From positions 965,280 through 1,029,279 of the forward strand of contig NZ_JH992902.1 of NCBI RefSeq assembly GCF_000315545.1: DNA of 64,000 bases, read 5' to 3'. The DNA is from Selenomonas sp. F0473 (GTDB lineage: Bacteria; Bacillota; Negativicutes; Selenomonadales; Selenomonadaceae). Positions 51,448 through 59,382 of this stretch are shown here, one piece after another (the stretch's first letter is position 1; the number at the start of each line of letters is the position of its first letter). Both the position numbers and the translations under genes were made by a program. The notes beneath the pieces were generated by a model. It had not been told where the DNA came from. It did not search any database and saw only the letters and a list, made by a program, of their open reading frames with translations.

Positions 51448-53115
51448 TTAGAACAGCCCGGTAATGACGCCGTCCTCGCCGATGTCCATATCCATCGCGG
51501 CGGGATGTTTCGGCAGGCCGGGCATGGTGAGGACGCTCCCCGTGAGCGCGACGACGAAGCCTGCGCCGCACGACGCGCGCAGTTCGCGCACGGTGATGCG
51601 GAATCCCGTCGGGCGTCCGAGCAGGGTCGGATCGTCGGAGAAGGAATACTGCGTCTTTGCCATGCAGACGGGCGTCTCCGTCATGCCGAGCCGTTCCATC
51701 TCCGCAAGCTGTTTTCTTGCCGCGGGCGTAAAGTCCACGCCGTCCGCGCCGTAGATTTCTTTTGCAATCGTTTCAATTTTCTCCGCAATCGGGCATGCCG
51801 CATCGTAGATTGTGTGAAAGTTTGCAGGCTGCGCGAGCGCACGCTCCACGGCGTCCGCGAGGGCAAGACCGCCCGCCCCGCCCTTTGCCCAGACCTCGGA
51901 GCGGACGGCGGGCGCGCCGAGCGACGCGCAGAGTTCTTCGAGCAGCGCAAGTTCCGCTTCGGTGTCCGTCGGGAATACGTTGACCGCGACGACGGCAGGC
52001 AGACCGAACTTGCCGATGTTCTCGATGTGCTTTGCGAGATTTGCCGCACCGCGCCGAAGAGCGTCGAGGTTTTCCTCCCCGAGGCTGTCTTTCGGAACGC
52101 CGCCGTTCATCTTGAGCGCGCGCACCGTCGCGACGATGACGGCCGCATCGGGCCTCAGCCTCGCCATCCGGCATTTGATGTCAAAGAATTTCTCCGCGCC
52201 GAGATCCGCGCCGAAGCCCGCCTCTGTCACAGTATAGTCGGCACATTTCAGCGCGTACTTCGTCGCCGTGACGCTGCTGCATCCGTGCGCGATGTTCGCG
52301 AAGGGTCCGCCGTGAATGAGCGCGGGCGTCCCCTCAAGGGTCTGCACGAGGTTCGGCCGGACGGCGTCCTTGAAGAGCAGCGCGAGGGCGCCCGTCGCGC
52401 CGAGTTCCTCCGCGTATACGGGGCGTCCGCCGCGCGTATATCCGATGAGGATGCGCCCGAGCCTTCGTTTCATATCCGAGAGGCCCTCCGCAAGGCAGAG
52501 GATCGCCATCATCTCGGAGGCGACCGTGATGTCGAAGCCCGACTCGCGCGGCACGCCGTGCGCCGTTCCGCCAAGTCCGATCGTGATGTGCCGCAGGGCG
52601 CGGTCGTTGACGTCGAGAACGCGCTTCCACACGATGCGGCGCACGTCGAGGTCGAGCGCATTGCCCTGCTGGATGTGGTTGTCGATGAGCGCCGCAAGCA
52701 GATTGTGCGCTGTCGTGACGGCGTGGAAATCGCCCGTAAAGTGGAGGTTGATGTCCTCCATCGGCACGACCTGGGCGTAGCCGCCGCCCGCGGCGCCGCC
52801 CTTCATGCCGAAGCACGGACCGAGCGAGGGTTCGCGCAGTGCGACGATGGCTCTTTTCCCTTGCCTATGCAGGGCGTCGGCAAGTCCGACGCTCGTCGTC
52901 GTCTTGCCCTCCCCCGCGGGGGTCGGGTTGATCGCGGTCACGAGGATGAGTTTCCCGTCGGCATTGTTTTTTACGGATTCAAGGGCTTCGCGGCTGATCT
53001 TCGCCTTGTATTTTCCGTACGGTTCGATGTGCTCCGCATTGATGCCGATGCTTTCGGCAATCTCCGCGATGGGACACATTTTCGCTGCGCGCGCGATTTC
53101 GACGTCGGTTTTCAT
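51448..53115 (-). CDS. fhs: formate-tetrahydrofolate ligase
   Basis: 555 residues, normal length. P-loop [54 protein letters not shown] and [19 protein letters not shown]-type blocks ([15 protein letters not shown]) are diagnostic. It joins formate to tetrahydrofolate using ATP. AAGGAGAGCACCGAC precedes the ATG at 53115. Paired with folD, it supplies C1 units. Copy B of the palindromic element and its right-end fragment separate it from folD. Confidence 0.96.
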   Translation of the reverse strand: MKTDVEIARAAKMCPIAEIAESIGINAEHIEPYGKYKAKISREALESVKNNADGKLILVTAINPTPAGEGKTTTSVGLADALHRQGKRAIVALREPSLGPCFGMKGGAAGGGYAQVVPMEDINLHFTGDFHAVTTAHNLLAALIDNHIQQGNALDLDVRRIVWKRVLDVNDRALRHITIGLGGTAHGVPRESGFDITVASEMMAILCLAEGLSDMKRRLGRILIGYTRGGRPVYAEELGATGALALLFKDAVRPNLVQTLEGTPALIHGGPFANIAHGCSSVTATKYALKCADYTVTEAGFGADLGAEKFFDIKCRMARLRPDAAVIVATVRALKMNGGVPKDSLGEENLDALRRGAANLAKHIENIGKFGLPAVVAVNVFPTDTEAELALLEELCASLGAPAVRSEVWAKGGAGGLALADAVERALAQPANFHTIYDAACPIAEKIETIAKEIYGADGVDFTPAARKQLAEMERLGMTETPVCMAKTQYSFSDDPTLLGRPTGFRITVRELRASCGAGFVVALTGSVLTMPGLPKHPAAMDMDIGEDGVITGLF

Positions 53116-53174
53116 GTCGGTGCTCTCCTTTGCCAAATTGGACCGATTGTGTGTGAGGGGTGATAAGTTTTGCC

Positions 53175-53206
53175 GCAACCTATGCGTCAAAATCCCGCGT
53201 CATACC
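53175..53206 (+). repeat. right-end fragment of the palindromic element next to copy B
   Basis: ATGCGTCAAAATCCCGCGTC and ATACCTTC resemble the right end of copy B (GCGCCGAAATCCCGCGTC, ACACCTC). It sits about 25 bases left of copy B, as the 2121-2158 fragment does for copy A. Confidence 0.6.
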
Positions 53207-53226
53207 TTCCTCCATAGAAACCCTAA

Positions 53227-53350
53227 GTGACGCGGAAGTTTGGATGCACAGCTAGGCATGAGTCAAATGCGAGCGACGGCGTAGTAAAAGGCTACTCCTA
53301 GCGAAGCATTTGACGAAATAACGACGCTAGGCGCCGAAATCCCGCGTCAC
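53227..53350 (+). repeat. dispersed palindromic element, copy B (124 bp), overlapping the folD 3' end
   Basis: Terminal GTGACGCGG (53227-53235) with CCGCGTCAC (53342-53350); middle stem TCAAATGC with GCATTTGA; inner GTAG with CTAC in the core GGCGTAGT. Compared with copy A the middle stem is entirely different (AAAAATCC/GGATTTTT there) yet fully paired. Its right 24 bases are the last seven codons and TAG stop of folD. Confidence 0.85.
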
Positions 53351-54193
53351 ACCTCGGGCAGCCTCGACCACATTCTGCATCAGCATCGCCACTGTGAGCA
53401 ATCCGACGCCTCCCGGCACGGGCGTAATTGCGCCCGCGACTTCGGCGACGGCTTCAAAATCCACATCGCCGACGAGTTTCTTCGGCGCGATGCGGTTGAT
53501 GCCGACGTCGATCACCGTTGCGCCCGGCTTTACCATATCGGCCGTCACAAATCCCGGCCGCCCGACCGCCGCGACGAGAATGTCCGCTTCGCGCGCGACG
53601 GCGGCGAGATCTTTCGTCCGCGAGTGGCAGGTCGTAACGGTCGCATGACGCTCGAGCAGAAGGTGCCCCATCGGCTTGCCGACGATATTGCTGCGTCCGA
53701 TGATGACCGCGTGCTTCCCTTCGATGGGAATGCCCGCCAGTTCCAGCATCCGGATGCAGCCCGCGGGCGTACAGGGACGCAGCCCCGGCGCGCCGAGCAC
53801 GAGCCGCCCGACGCTGATCGGGTGAAATCCGTCCACATCCTTGCGCGGGTCAAGGCGCTCCAAAATCTCCTCTTCATATGCGCTCAGCCCTTCCGGCAGA
53901 GGCAGCTGAATTAGAATGCCGTGCACGGACGCATCGGCATTGAGTGCGTCGATGCGTGCAGTCAGCTCTTCCTTCCCCGCGTCTGCGGGCAGCGCGATGT
54001 GATCGGAGATGATGCCGAGCTCTGCGCATACCTTTTGCTTGTTGCGGACGTAGACCTCGGATGCGGGATCGGCGCCGACGATAACGACGGCGAGGCGCGG
54101 ATGGATTCCCTCCGCTTTCAGCGCCATAACCTTCCGTCCCGCGTCTTCCTTAATTTTCGCGGCAAATTCCTTGCCCGACAGAATGCGTGCCAT
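53327..54193 (-). CDS. folD: methylenetetrahydrofolate dehydrogenase/cyclohydrolase
   Basis: 288 residues. VGADPASEVYVRNKQKVC with the catalytic lysine, GILIQLPLPEGL, DPRKDVDGFHPI, GRSNIVGKPMGHLLL and VIDVGINRI are family signatures. It interconverts methylene-, methenyl- and formyl-tetrahydrofolate with NADP. ATG at 54193 follows GAGGAGAG. Its last residues, VTRDFGA, are encoded wholly inside palindromic element copy B. Confidence 0.96.
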   Translation of the reverse strand: MARILSGKEFAAKIKEDAGRKVMALKAEGIHPRLAVVIVGADPASEVYVRNKQKVCAELGIISDHIALPADAGKEELTARIDALNADASVHGILIQLPLPEGLSAYEEEILERLDPRKDVDGFHPISVGRLVLGAPGLRPCTPAGCIRMLELAGIPIEGKHAVIIGRSNIVGKPMGHLLLERHATVTTCHSRTKDLAAVAREADILVAAVGRPGFVTADMVKPGATVIDVGINRIAPKKLVGDVDFEAVAEVAGAITPVPGGVGLLTVAMLMQNVVEAARGVTRDFGA

Positions 54194-54216
54194 ATACTCT
54201 CCTCTGTTCTCAGTTC

Positions 54217-55077
54217 TCATATATAATAACTCATCCATGCAAAGACGCAGACCGCAATTGAGACGATCCCGTTCCGCATGAAATACACCTGGGTGACGCG
54301 GGAAAAATCCGTCGGGCTTGCGATGCGGTGCTGATAGACGAGCGTCGCCGCCGCGATCGCAACGCCGACGAAATACGGCCAGCGCAGGCCGCACATAATG
54401 CCGACGGCGACGAATCCCGCAATCGAGAGCGCATGCCCCGCGCGCGCGATGCGGAACGCTCCGCGCGCCCCGTAGGACACCGCGAGGGAATGCAGCCCGT
54501 GCCTCTTATCAAATTCCTCGTCCTGCGCGCCGTACATCGCGTCGAAGGCGCCGATCCAAAGGGCGACGGCGACGCAGAGCACAACCGTCGGCGCGGCGAT
54601 CTCCCCCGTGACCGCCACCCACCCGCCCGCGGGGGCCATCGCAATCGCGATGCCGAGAAAGAGATGCACCCAGCCCGTCACGCGCTTGAGGAACGGATAA
54701 ATGAGGAAGGGAAACGCCGCGATCGGCAGCAGGTAGATGCAGACGGGATGCAGCTGCAATACGGAAAATACAAGCACAAGGAGGCACACGCCTATAAAGA
54801 CGAGCGCCTCCCTTTTGCTCACGCGCCCCTGTACCATCGCGCGGTACGCGAGACGGGGCTGCCGTTTATCATATTTGAGATCGGCGAGATTGTCGAGGGC
54901 GAGCGCCGCCGACCGTGCCGCCGTGATGGCGAGTACGATCCAGCCGAGATCGCCCGGACGCGGATGCCCGTGCGCGCCGAGCAGCGCCGCCATAAGCGCG
55001 AACGGCAGCGAGAACACCGTATGATGAAACGCAGTGTTGTTCGCGTGCGCCCGAATCCGTTCGATCAATCGGTTCAA
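54217..55077 (-). CDS. UbiA-family polyprenyltransferase (likely menaquinone pathway, MqnP-like)
   Basis: 286 residues, about eight membrane helices. The two Asp-rich motifs are DNLADLKYD (about 62-70) and DAMYGAQDEEFDKRHGLHSL; the latter form is typical of the UbiA-like enzyme of the futalosine menaquinone route. It attaches the polyprenyl chain to an aromatic acid. Start is the TTG overlapping the UbiD stop (TTGA), with AAGGAG eleven bases before. Neighbouring ubiD and polyprenyl synthase genes agree. Confidence 0.85.
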   Translation of the reverse strand: MNRLIERIRAHANNTAFHHTVFSLPFALMAALLGAHGHPRPGDLGWIVLAITAARSAALALDNLADLKYDKRQPRLAYRAMVQGRVSKREALVFIGVCLLVLVFSVLQLHPVCIYLLPIAAFPFLIYPFLKRVTGWVHLFLGIAIAMAPAGGWVAVTGEIAAPTVVLCVAVALWIGAFDAMYGAQDEEFDKRHGLHSLAVSYGARGAFRIARAGHALSIAGFVAVGIMCGLRWPYFVGVAIAAATLVYQHRIASPTDFSRVTQVYFMRNGIVSIAVCVFAWMSYYI

Positions 55078-56534
55078 TCGAGTCCAAGCTCCTTCCAACG
55101 CGCCGTGACGCGTTCTTTGATCTCCTCGCTCATCGCGATCTCGTCCGGCCATTCGCGCGCGTGCCCTTCGGACGGCCACGTCTTGGTCGCGTCGATGCCG
55201 AGCTTTGACCCCCACTGCGCCATCGGCGAGGAGTGGTCGAGCACGTCGAGCGGCCCCTGCACGATCTCGAGGTCGTATTTCGCGTCGATGTTGTTAAAGA
55301 CGCGCCACCAGACTTCCTTCATATCCTGCACGTTGACGTGCGCGTCGACGACGATGATCATCTTGACGTTCATCATCTGCCCCATGCCCCAAAGCGCATG
55401 CATGACCTTGCGCGCGTGCATCGGAAACTGCTTCTTGATGGAGACGACGATACAGTCGTGGAACACGCCCTCGAGCGGCATATTGATATCGACCACTTCA
55501 GGCAGCATCTGTTTCAGCAGCGGCAGGAAAATCCGCTCCGTCGCCTTGGCGATGAAGCAATCCTCCATCGGCGGCTTGCCGACGACCGTCGCGGCATAGA
55601 TGGGATCCCTGCGGTGCGTGATCGCCGTGATGTGAAAGACCGGGTAATCGTCCGCGAGCGAGTAGTAGCCCGTGTGGTCGCCGAACGGCCCCTCGCGCCG
55701 CCGCTCGTCCGTGTCCACATAGCCCTCGAGGATAATCTCCGCCGTCGCGGGCACCTCGAGATCGACCGTCACGCACTTGACGAGTTCGACCGATTTGTGC
55801 CGCAGGAAACCCGCGAACACCATTTCGTCGATGTCGCGCGGCAGCGGCGCCGTCGCGGCGTAGGTGAGCACGGGGTCGGTGCCGATGGCGACCGCCGCCT
55901 CGATGCGCGTGCCGCCGCGTGCCTTCATATCGCGGAAGTTCTCCGCGCCGTTCTTATGGATGTGCCAGTGCATCCCCGTCGTGCGGCTGTCATATTTTTG
56001 CAGGCGGTACATGCCGACGTTGCGTTTGCCCGTCGCGGGGTTCTTCGTAAAGACGAGCGGCAGCGTGACGAATGGCCCGCCGTCGTCCGGCCAGCATTTG
56101 AGGATGGGGATGCCGTCGAGGCTCGGGTTCTCGGTCTCGACGACCTCCTGGCAGGGCGCGTTCTTCACATATTTCGGGAAGTTGATGGCCTTGCGCGCCA
56201 TCGGGATGAGCGTCATGAGGTTCATCTTGTTCCGGAGGGAGATGTGCGGGATTTTGAGCAGCTCCGTCAGCTCGTCCGCCACATCGTCGAGTTTTTCCAC
56301 GCCGAATGCGAGCGCCATGCGCTCATAACTGCCGAACGCGTTCATGAGCACGGGCATCGTCGAGCCCTTGACGTTCTCAAAGAGGAGGGCCACGTTCTTC
56401 TCCCCCTCCCGCTTCGAGATGCGGTCCGTGATCTCCGTGATCTCCAGTTCCGGATCGACCTCTGCGGTGATGCGTCTAAGGAGACCGCGCTGCTCAAGCA
56501 CGTCGATGAACTCGCGCAGATCTTGATACGCCAA
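55074..56534 (-). CDS. UbiD-family decarboxylase (likely menaquinone pathway, MqnL-like)
   Basis: 486 residues. N-terminal DLREFIDVLEQRGLLRRI, prenyl-FMN/Mn site region with RREGPFGDHTGYYSLADDYPVFHI, then VVSIKKQFPMHARKVMHALWGMGQ. UbiD enzymes decarboxylate aromatic acids with prenylated FMN made by UbiX. Overlap with the UbiA-like gene indicates a shared pathway, probably the late futalosine steps. A ubiX-type partner is not in the window. Confidence 0.9.
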   Translation of the reverse strand: MAYQDLREFIDVLEQRGLLRRITAEVDPELEITEITDRISKREGEKNVALLFENVKGSTMPVLMNAFGSYERMALAFGVEKLDDVADELTELLKIPHISLRNKMNLMTLIPMARKAINFPKYVKNAPCQEVVETENPSLDGIPILKCWPDDGGPFVTLPLVFTKNPATGKRNVGMYRLQKYDSRTTGMHWHIHKNGAENFRDMKARGGTRIEAAVAIGTDPVLTYAATAPLPRDIDEMVFAGFLRHKSVELVKCVTVDLEVPATAEIILEGYVDTDERRREGPFGDHTGYYSLADDYPVFHITAITHRRDPIYAATVVGKPPMEDCFIAKATERIFLPLLKQMLPEVVDINMPLEGVFHDCIVVSIKKQFPMHARKVMHALWGMGQMMNVKMIIVVDAHVNVQDMKEVWWRVFNNIDAKYDLEIVQGPLDVLDHSSPMAQWGSKLGIDATKTWPSEGHAREWPDEIAMSEEIKERVTARWKELGLD

Positions 56535-56552
56535 GGAAATCCCTCCTAGATA

Positions 56553-57491
56553 TTATTTGTGCAGGACAAACCGCACGATCAGATACCCCACGCCGTAGAG
56601 TGCAATCATCGGCACGGCGATCATCGACTGTGTGAACACATCCGGCGTCGGAGAGATCACGGCGGCGACGACGAACGCGAGAAAGATGACAATGCGGGCA
56701 TATTTTTTGAGCACCGCCGAGGAGATGAAGCCGAGCTTGCCGAGAATCGTAATGATGAGCGGCAGCTCGAAGACAAAGCCGAACGGCAGGACAAACATGA
56801 TGACAAATTCAAAGTAACGATTGACCGAAAAGAGCGCCTCCAGTTCCGCGTTCCCAAATCCTTTGAAGAATAGAATCGCCGCCGGAAAGACGAGAAAGAA
56901 CGAAAATGCCAGCCCGAGAAAGAAGAGGACGACCGATACCGGCACGACAATCCCAAGAACGAGACGCTCTGCACGCGTGAGCGCGGGGAGGAAGAAGCGC
57001 CACACATGGTAAAAGATCACGGGAAGCGCGAGAAGAAAGCCCACGACGACGGCGATCTTGATATAGGTAAAGAACGCCTCCGCGGGCTGCATGTAGTAAA
57101 GTTTTCCGACCGGACGGGTCAGATAGTGCATGATGTCTTCGATGAAGTAATAGCCGACGCCGCTCCCTGCGGCGACGGCAACGAGACATTTGATCAGCCG
57201 CGACCGCAGCTCCGTCAGATGCGCGATGAGCGACATGCTCCCCTCGTCGTCGTCCTCCTCCGATGAGGGCGCCCCTGCGAGCGGCGGTTCCTCTCCGCCC
57301 GTCGGGTCGGGTTCCGCGAGGGGAGGCGCCTCGGCCGGCTGCTCTGCGGCGCGAACATTCGAAGAGGGGTTCTTCTGTGCCGCAGCGGAGGCCGGCATCT
57401 CTGCAGGAGCGGCCGCGCGCACAGCGCCGCGCTCCTCCGCAGCCGCAGGGAAATCCGCCGCGATTTCCGGCGTTTTCGATTCCTCAGCCAT
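56553..57491 (-). CDS. tatC: Sec-independent translocase TatC with long N-terminal extension
   Basis: 312 residues. Six membrane helices with family motifs MSLIAHLTELRSRLI, FFTYIKIAVVVGFLLALP, YHVWRFFLPALTRAERL and a C-terminal ISPTPDVFTQ. Usual TatC has about 240 residues; here about 85 Ala/Pro/Glu-rich, acidic, probably disordered residues come first. A possible internal ATG at 57236 with GAGGGGAGC in front would give normal length. The outer start is five bases from the TatA stop. Confidence 0.93.
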   Translation of the reverse strand: MAEESKTPEIAADFPAAAEERGAVRAAAPAEMPASAAAQKNPSSNVRAAEQPAEAPPLAEPDPTGGEEPPLAGAPSSEEDDDEGSMSLIAHLTELRSRLIKCLVAVAAGSGVGYYFIEDIMHYLTRPVGKLYYMQPAEAFFTYIKIAVVVGFLLALPVIFYHVWRFFLPALTRAERLVLGIVVPVSVVLFFLGLAFSFFLVFPAAILFFKGFGNAELEALFSVNRYFEFVIMFVLPFGFVFELPLIITILGKLGFISSAVLKKYARIVIFLAFVVAAVISPTPDVFTQSMIAVPMIALYGVGYLIVRFVLHK

Positions 57492-57495
57492 AGAA

Positions 57496-57714
57496 CTAGC
57501 TCTTCGTTTCCGTCTTTCCGTCCTCGGAGAGCCGTTTCGCTTGCTCCGTGACGTTGATCTCCGTCCGTGGTGCCTCCGGTTCGTTGTTCGCCGATTTGAA
57601 CTCTTTGATGCTCTTGCCGAGTGCTTTGCCGATGTCCGGCAGGCGCCCGGGACCGAAGATCACAAGCCCGATGATGAGGATGAGGACTAATTCCGGAACT
57701 CCCAGTCCAAACAT
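57496..57714 (-). CDS. TatA/E-type translocase subunit
   Basis: 72 residues. N-terminal membrane helix (GVPELVLILIIGLVIFGPGRLPDIG) with FGPG hinge, an amphipathic helix (GKALGKSIKEFKSA) and a charged tail. It forms the Tat pore with TatC encoded next. GGGAGGGTAGCAAT precedes the ATG. Its paralogue is 212 bases upstream, beyond copy C of the palindromic element. Confidence 0.93.
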   Translation of the reverse strand: MFGLGVPELVLILIIGLVIFGPGRLPDIGKALGKSIKEFKSANNEPEAPRTEINVTEQAKRLSEDGKTETKS

Positions 57715-57737
57715 ATTGCTACCCTCCCAAAATTGTG

Positions 57738-57858
57738 AAGTGAGATTTTTGCGCCCAGCGTCGTCGTTTCAAAAAAATCCTGCGGTCGACGCAGGCATTC
57801 GACTACGCCTTTCCTTGTATTTTTCTTATTCCCGGCCAGGCATCAAAACGTTCACTTC
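57738..57858 (-). repeat. dispersed palindromic element, copy C (121 bp), inside the tat operon
   Basis: Opposite orientation to copies A and B. Terminal GAAGTGA with TCACTTC; core GGCGTAGT; shares GGAATAAGAAAAAT and GTCGACCGCAGGATTTTT with copy A and ACGACGCT with copy B. On the minus strand it contains CCTGCG, a 5-base loop, CGCAGG then ATTTTTTT, an intrinsic-terminator form pointing with the operon. It splits the two tatA genes. Confidence 0.8.
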
Positions 57859-57926
57859 GCCGCGGTATCGCTCGTGCGGTACAATCTCGACGCATGACTG
57901 CCGCTTTGCTAGGCTTTCTCTATAAC

Positions 57927-58265
57927 TTATTCCCTCTTTTGCTCGCCTCCGGCCGGAGGCTCTGCCTGCGCCGCCCGATGTGCCGCGACGGCTGCGGCCG
58001 CGCTCTCCGCCGTCGCGGGGGCGGGCGGCTGCGTCGTCTCCTGTGCGGACGGTGCCGGCGGTTGCTGCGCGCTGGGCTGCGCCTGCGGCGGCGCGGGCGG
58101 CGGATTGGGCGCGTTGATCGCCTGCGTCAGCGCGTTCGACGCCCTGCGGAACTCGCGCAGCCCTTTTCCCAGCGTCCGCCCCATCTCGGGCAGTTTTCCC
58201 GGGCCGAACACGATCAGTCCCACGACGAGGATCAGAATCAGTTCGGGGACGCCTATACCAAACAT
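57927..58265 (-). CDS. second TatA/B-type translocase subunit with Pro/Ala-rich tail
   Basis: 112 residues. The first 45 (MFGIGVPELILILVVG, FGPGKLPEMGRTLGKGLREF) mirror the other TatA. The rest is a Pro/Ala/Gln-rich low-complexity tail. The FGPG hinge fits TatA/TatE; the longer tail could make it a TatB-like partner. Located 14 bases after the polyprenyl synthase gene. Confidence 0.9.
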   Translation of the reverse strand: MFGIGVPELILILVVGLIVFGPGKLPEMGRTLGKGLREFRRASNALTQAINAPNPPPAPPQAQPSAQQPPAPSAQETTQPPAPATAESAAAAVAAHRAAQAEPPAGGEQKRE

Positions 58266-58279
58266 TTACGACACCTTCT

Positions 58280-59257
58280 TCAGAACTCCCTGCGGCCAAT
58301 AAAATCCGCCGCCGTTAGACACGTCTCCCGTATCCGCTCGTCGAGCGATGCGGGCAGCGCCGCCTTGGCGCGTTCGAGATACGCGTTCGCCCGGGTCTGC
58401 GCGTAGTCCACGCCGTCGGTGCCGCGCACGAGCACGAGCGCGCGCGCGACTTCCTCCTCCGTCATCTGCGGATTTGTAATCAGCGCCGTCAGCTCGTCAC
58501 GCTCCGGCTCTCCGAGCACTGCCAGCGCGCGGATCACGGGCAGGGTCACATACCCCTGCGCGAGATCGCGCCCCGCCGGTTTTCCAATACGCTCCGACGT
58601 CTGCTCCATATCCAGCAGATCATCCGTGATCTGGAACGCCATCCCGATCGCATGTCCGTACCGCGCAAAACGCGCCGTATCCTCGGTACTCATGCCTCCG
58701 ACAGACGCTCCGATCTCGCAGCAAATCTCGAGAAAATCCGCCGTCTTCTTACGGATGTGTTCATAGTACGCATCCTCGCCCGCCGGCACCTGATAGACCG
58801 CATGATCCTGCAGGATTTCACCCTCGCTCAGCGTGCAGACAAGATCGGCAAGACGCATATAGATCTGTGAAGGATACCCCGTCTCCGCAACGAGCCTGAA
58901 TGCGCGGGCAAAGATATAGTCGCCGCTCAAGATGGCGACCTGATTGCCCCACTTTGCATTGGTGGTCTCCACGCCGCGCCGGGTGTCCGCATCGTCGATC
59001 ACATCGTCGTGTACGAGAGATGCCGTATGAATCAGTTCCAACGCCGCGGCGATCGGCATCGCGCGCGCGCGGTCAAACGATGCGCCGCTGCGCGCCGCCA
59101 ACAGAAAGAGTGCGGGCCGCAGGCGCTTTCCTCCGGACGAGACGAGGTGCGCGCCGATACCGTTCACAAGCGCCGACTCCGAAACGAGCGCCTCTTCGAG
59201 CGCCGACTCCAGTACCGCGAGATCCTCCCGTATGACATCAAACATGTCGTTCTTCAA
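58280..59257 (-). CDS. polyprenyl diphosphate synthase (trans-type)
   Basis: 325 residues. GGKRLRPALFLLAAR, first Asp-rich motif LVHDDVIDDADTRRG, KWGNQVAILSGDYIFARAF and second motif QITDDLLDMEQ. It makes the long isoprenoid tail, here probably of menaquinone. The TTG at 59257 is taken as start because AGGTGAT stands six bases before; ATG at 59245 has no good site. First gene of the eight-gene operon. Confidence 0.92.
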   Translation of the reverse strand: MKNDMFDVIREDLAVLESALEEALVSESALVNGIGAHLVSSGGKRLRPALFLLAARSGASFDRARAMPIAAALELIHTASLVHDDVIDDADTRRGVETTNAKWGNQVAILSGDYIFARAFRLVAETGYPSQIYMRLADLVCTLSEGEILQDHAVYQVPAGEDAYYEHIRKKTADFLEICCEIGASVGGMSTEDTARFARYGHAIGMAFQITDDLLDMEQTSERIGKPAGRDLAQGYVTLPVIRALAVLGEPERDELTALITNPQMTEEEVARALVLVRGTDGVDYAQTRANAYLERAKAALPASLDERIRETCLTAADFIGRREF

Positions 59258-59351
59258 GGTCTTATCACCTACATTAACGCGATCCGCAGGAGCGGAGCGG
59301 CGCCTCTTTTCCATCCATATCTATGATGCCCGCGAGCATAAACCTCATCAC

Positions 59352-59380
59352 ATTCTATCATATCGCGCTAATACCGTCAA
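59352..59380 (-). promoter_or_regulatory. promoter of the polyprenyl/Tat/menaquinone/folate operon
   Basis: TTGACG (59375-59380), 17 bases, TAGAAT (59352-59357), immediately after the stop of the upstream gene. Confidence 0.75.
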
Positions 59381-59382
59381 AA

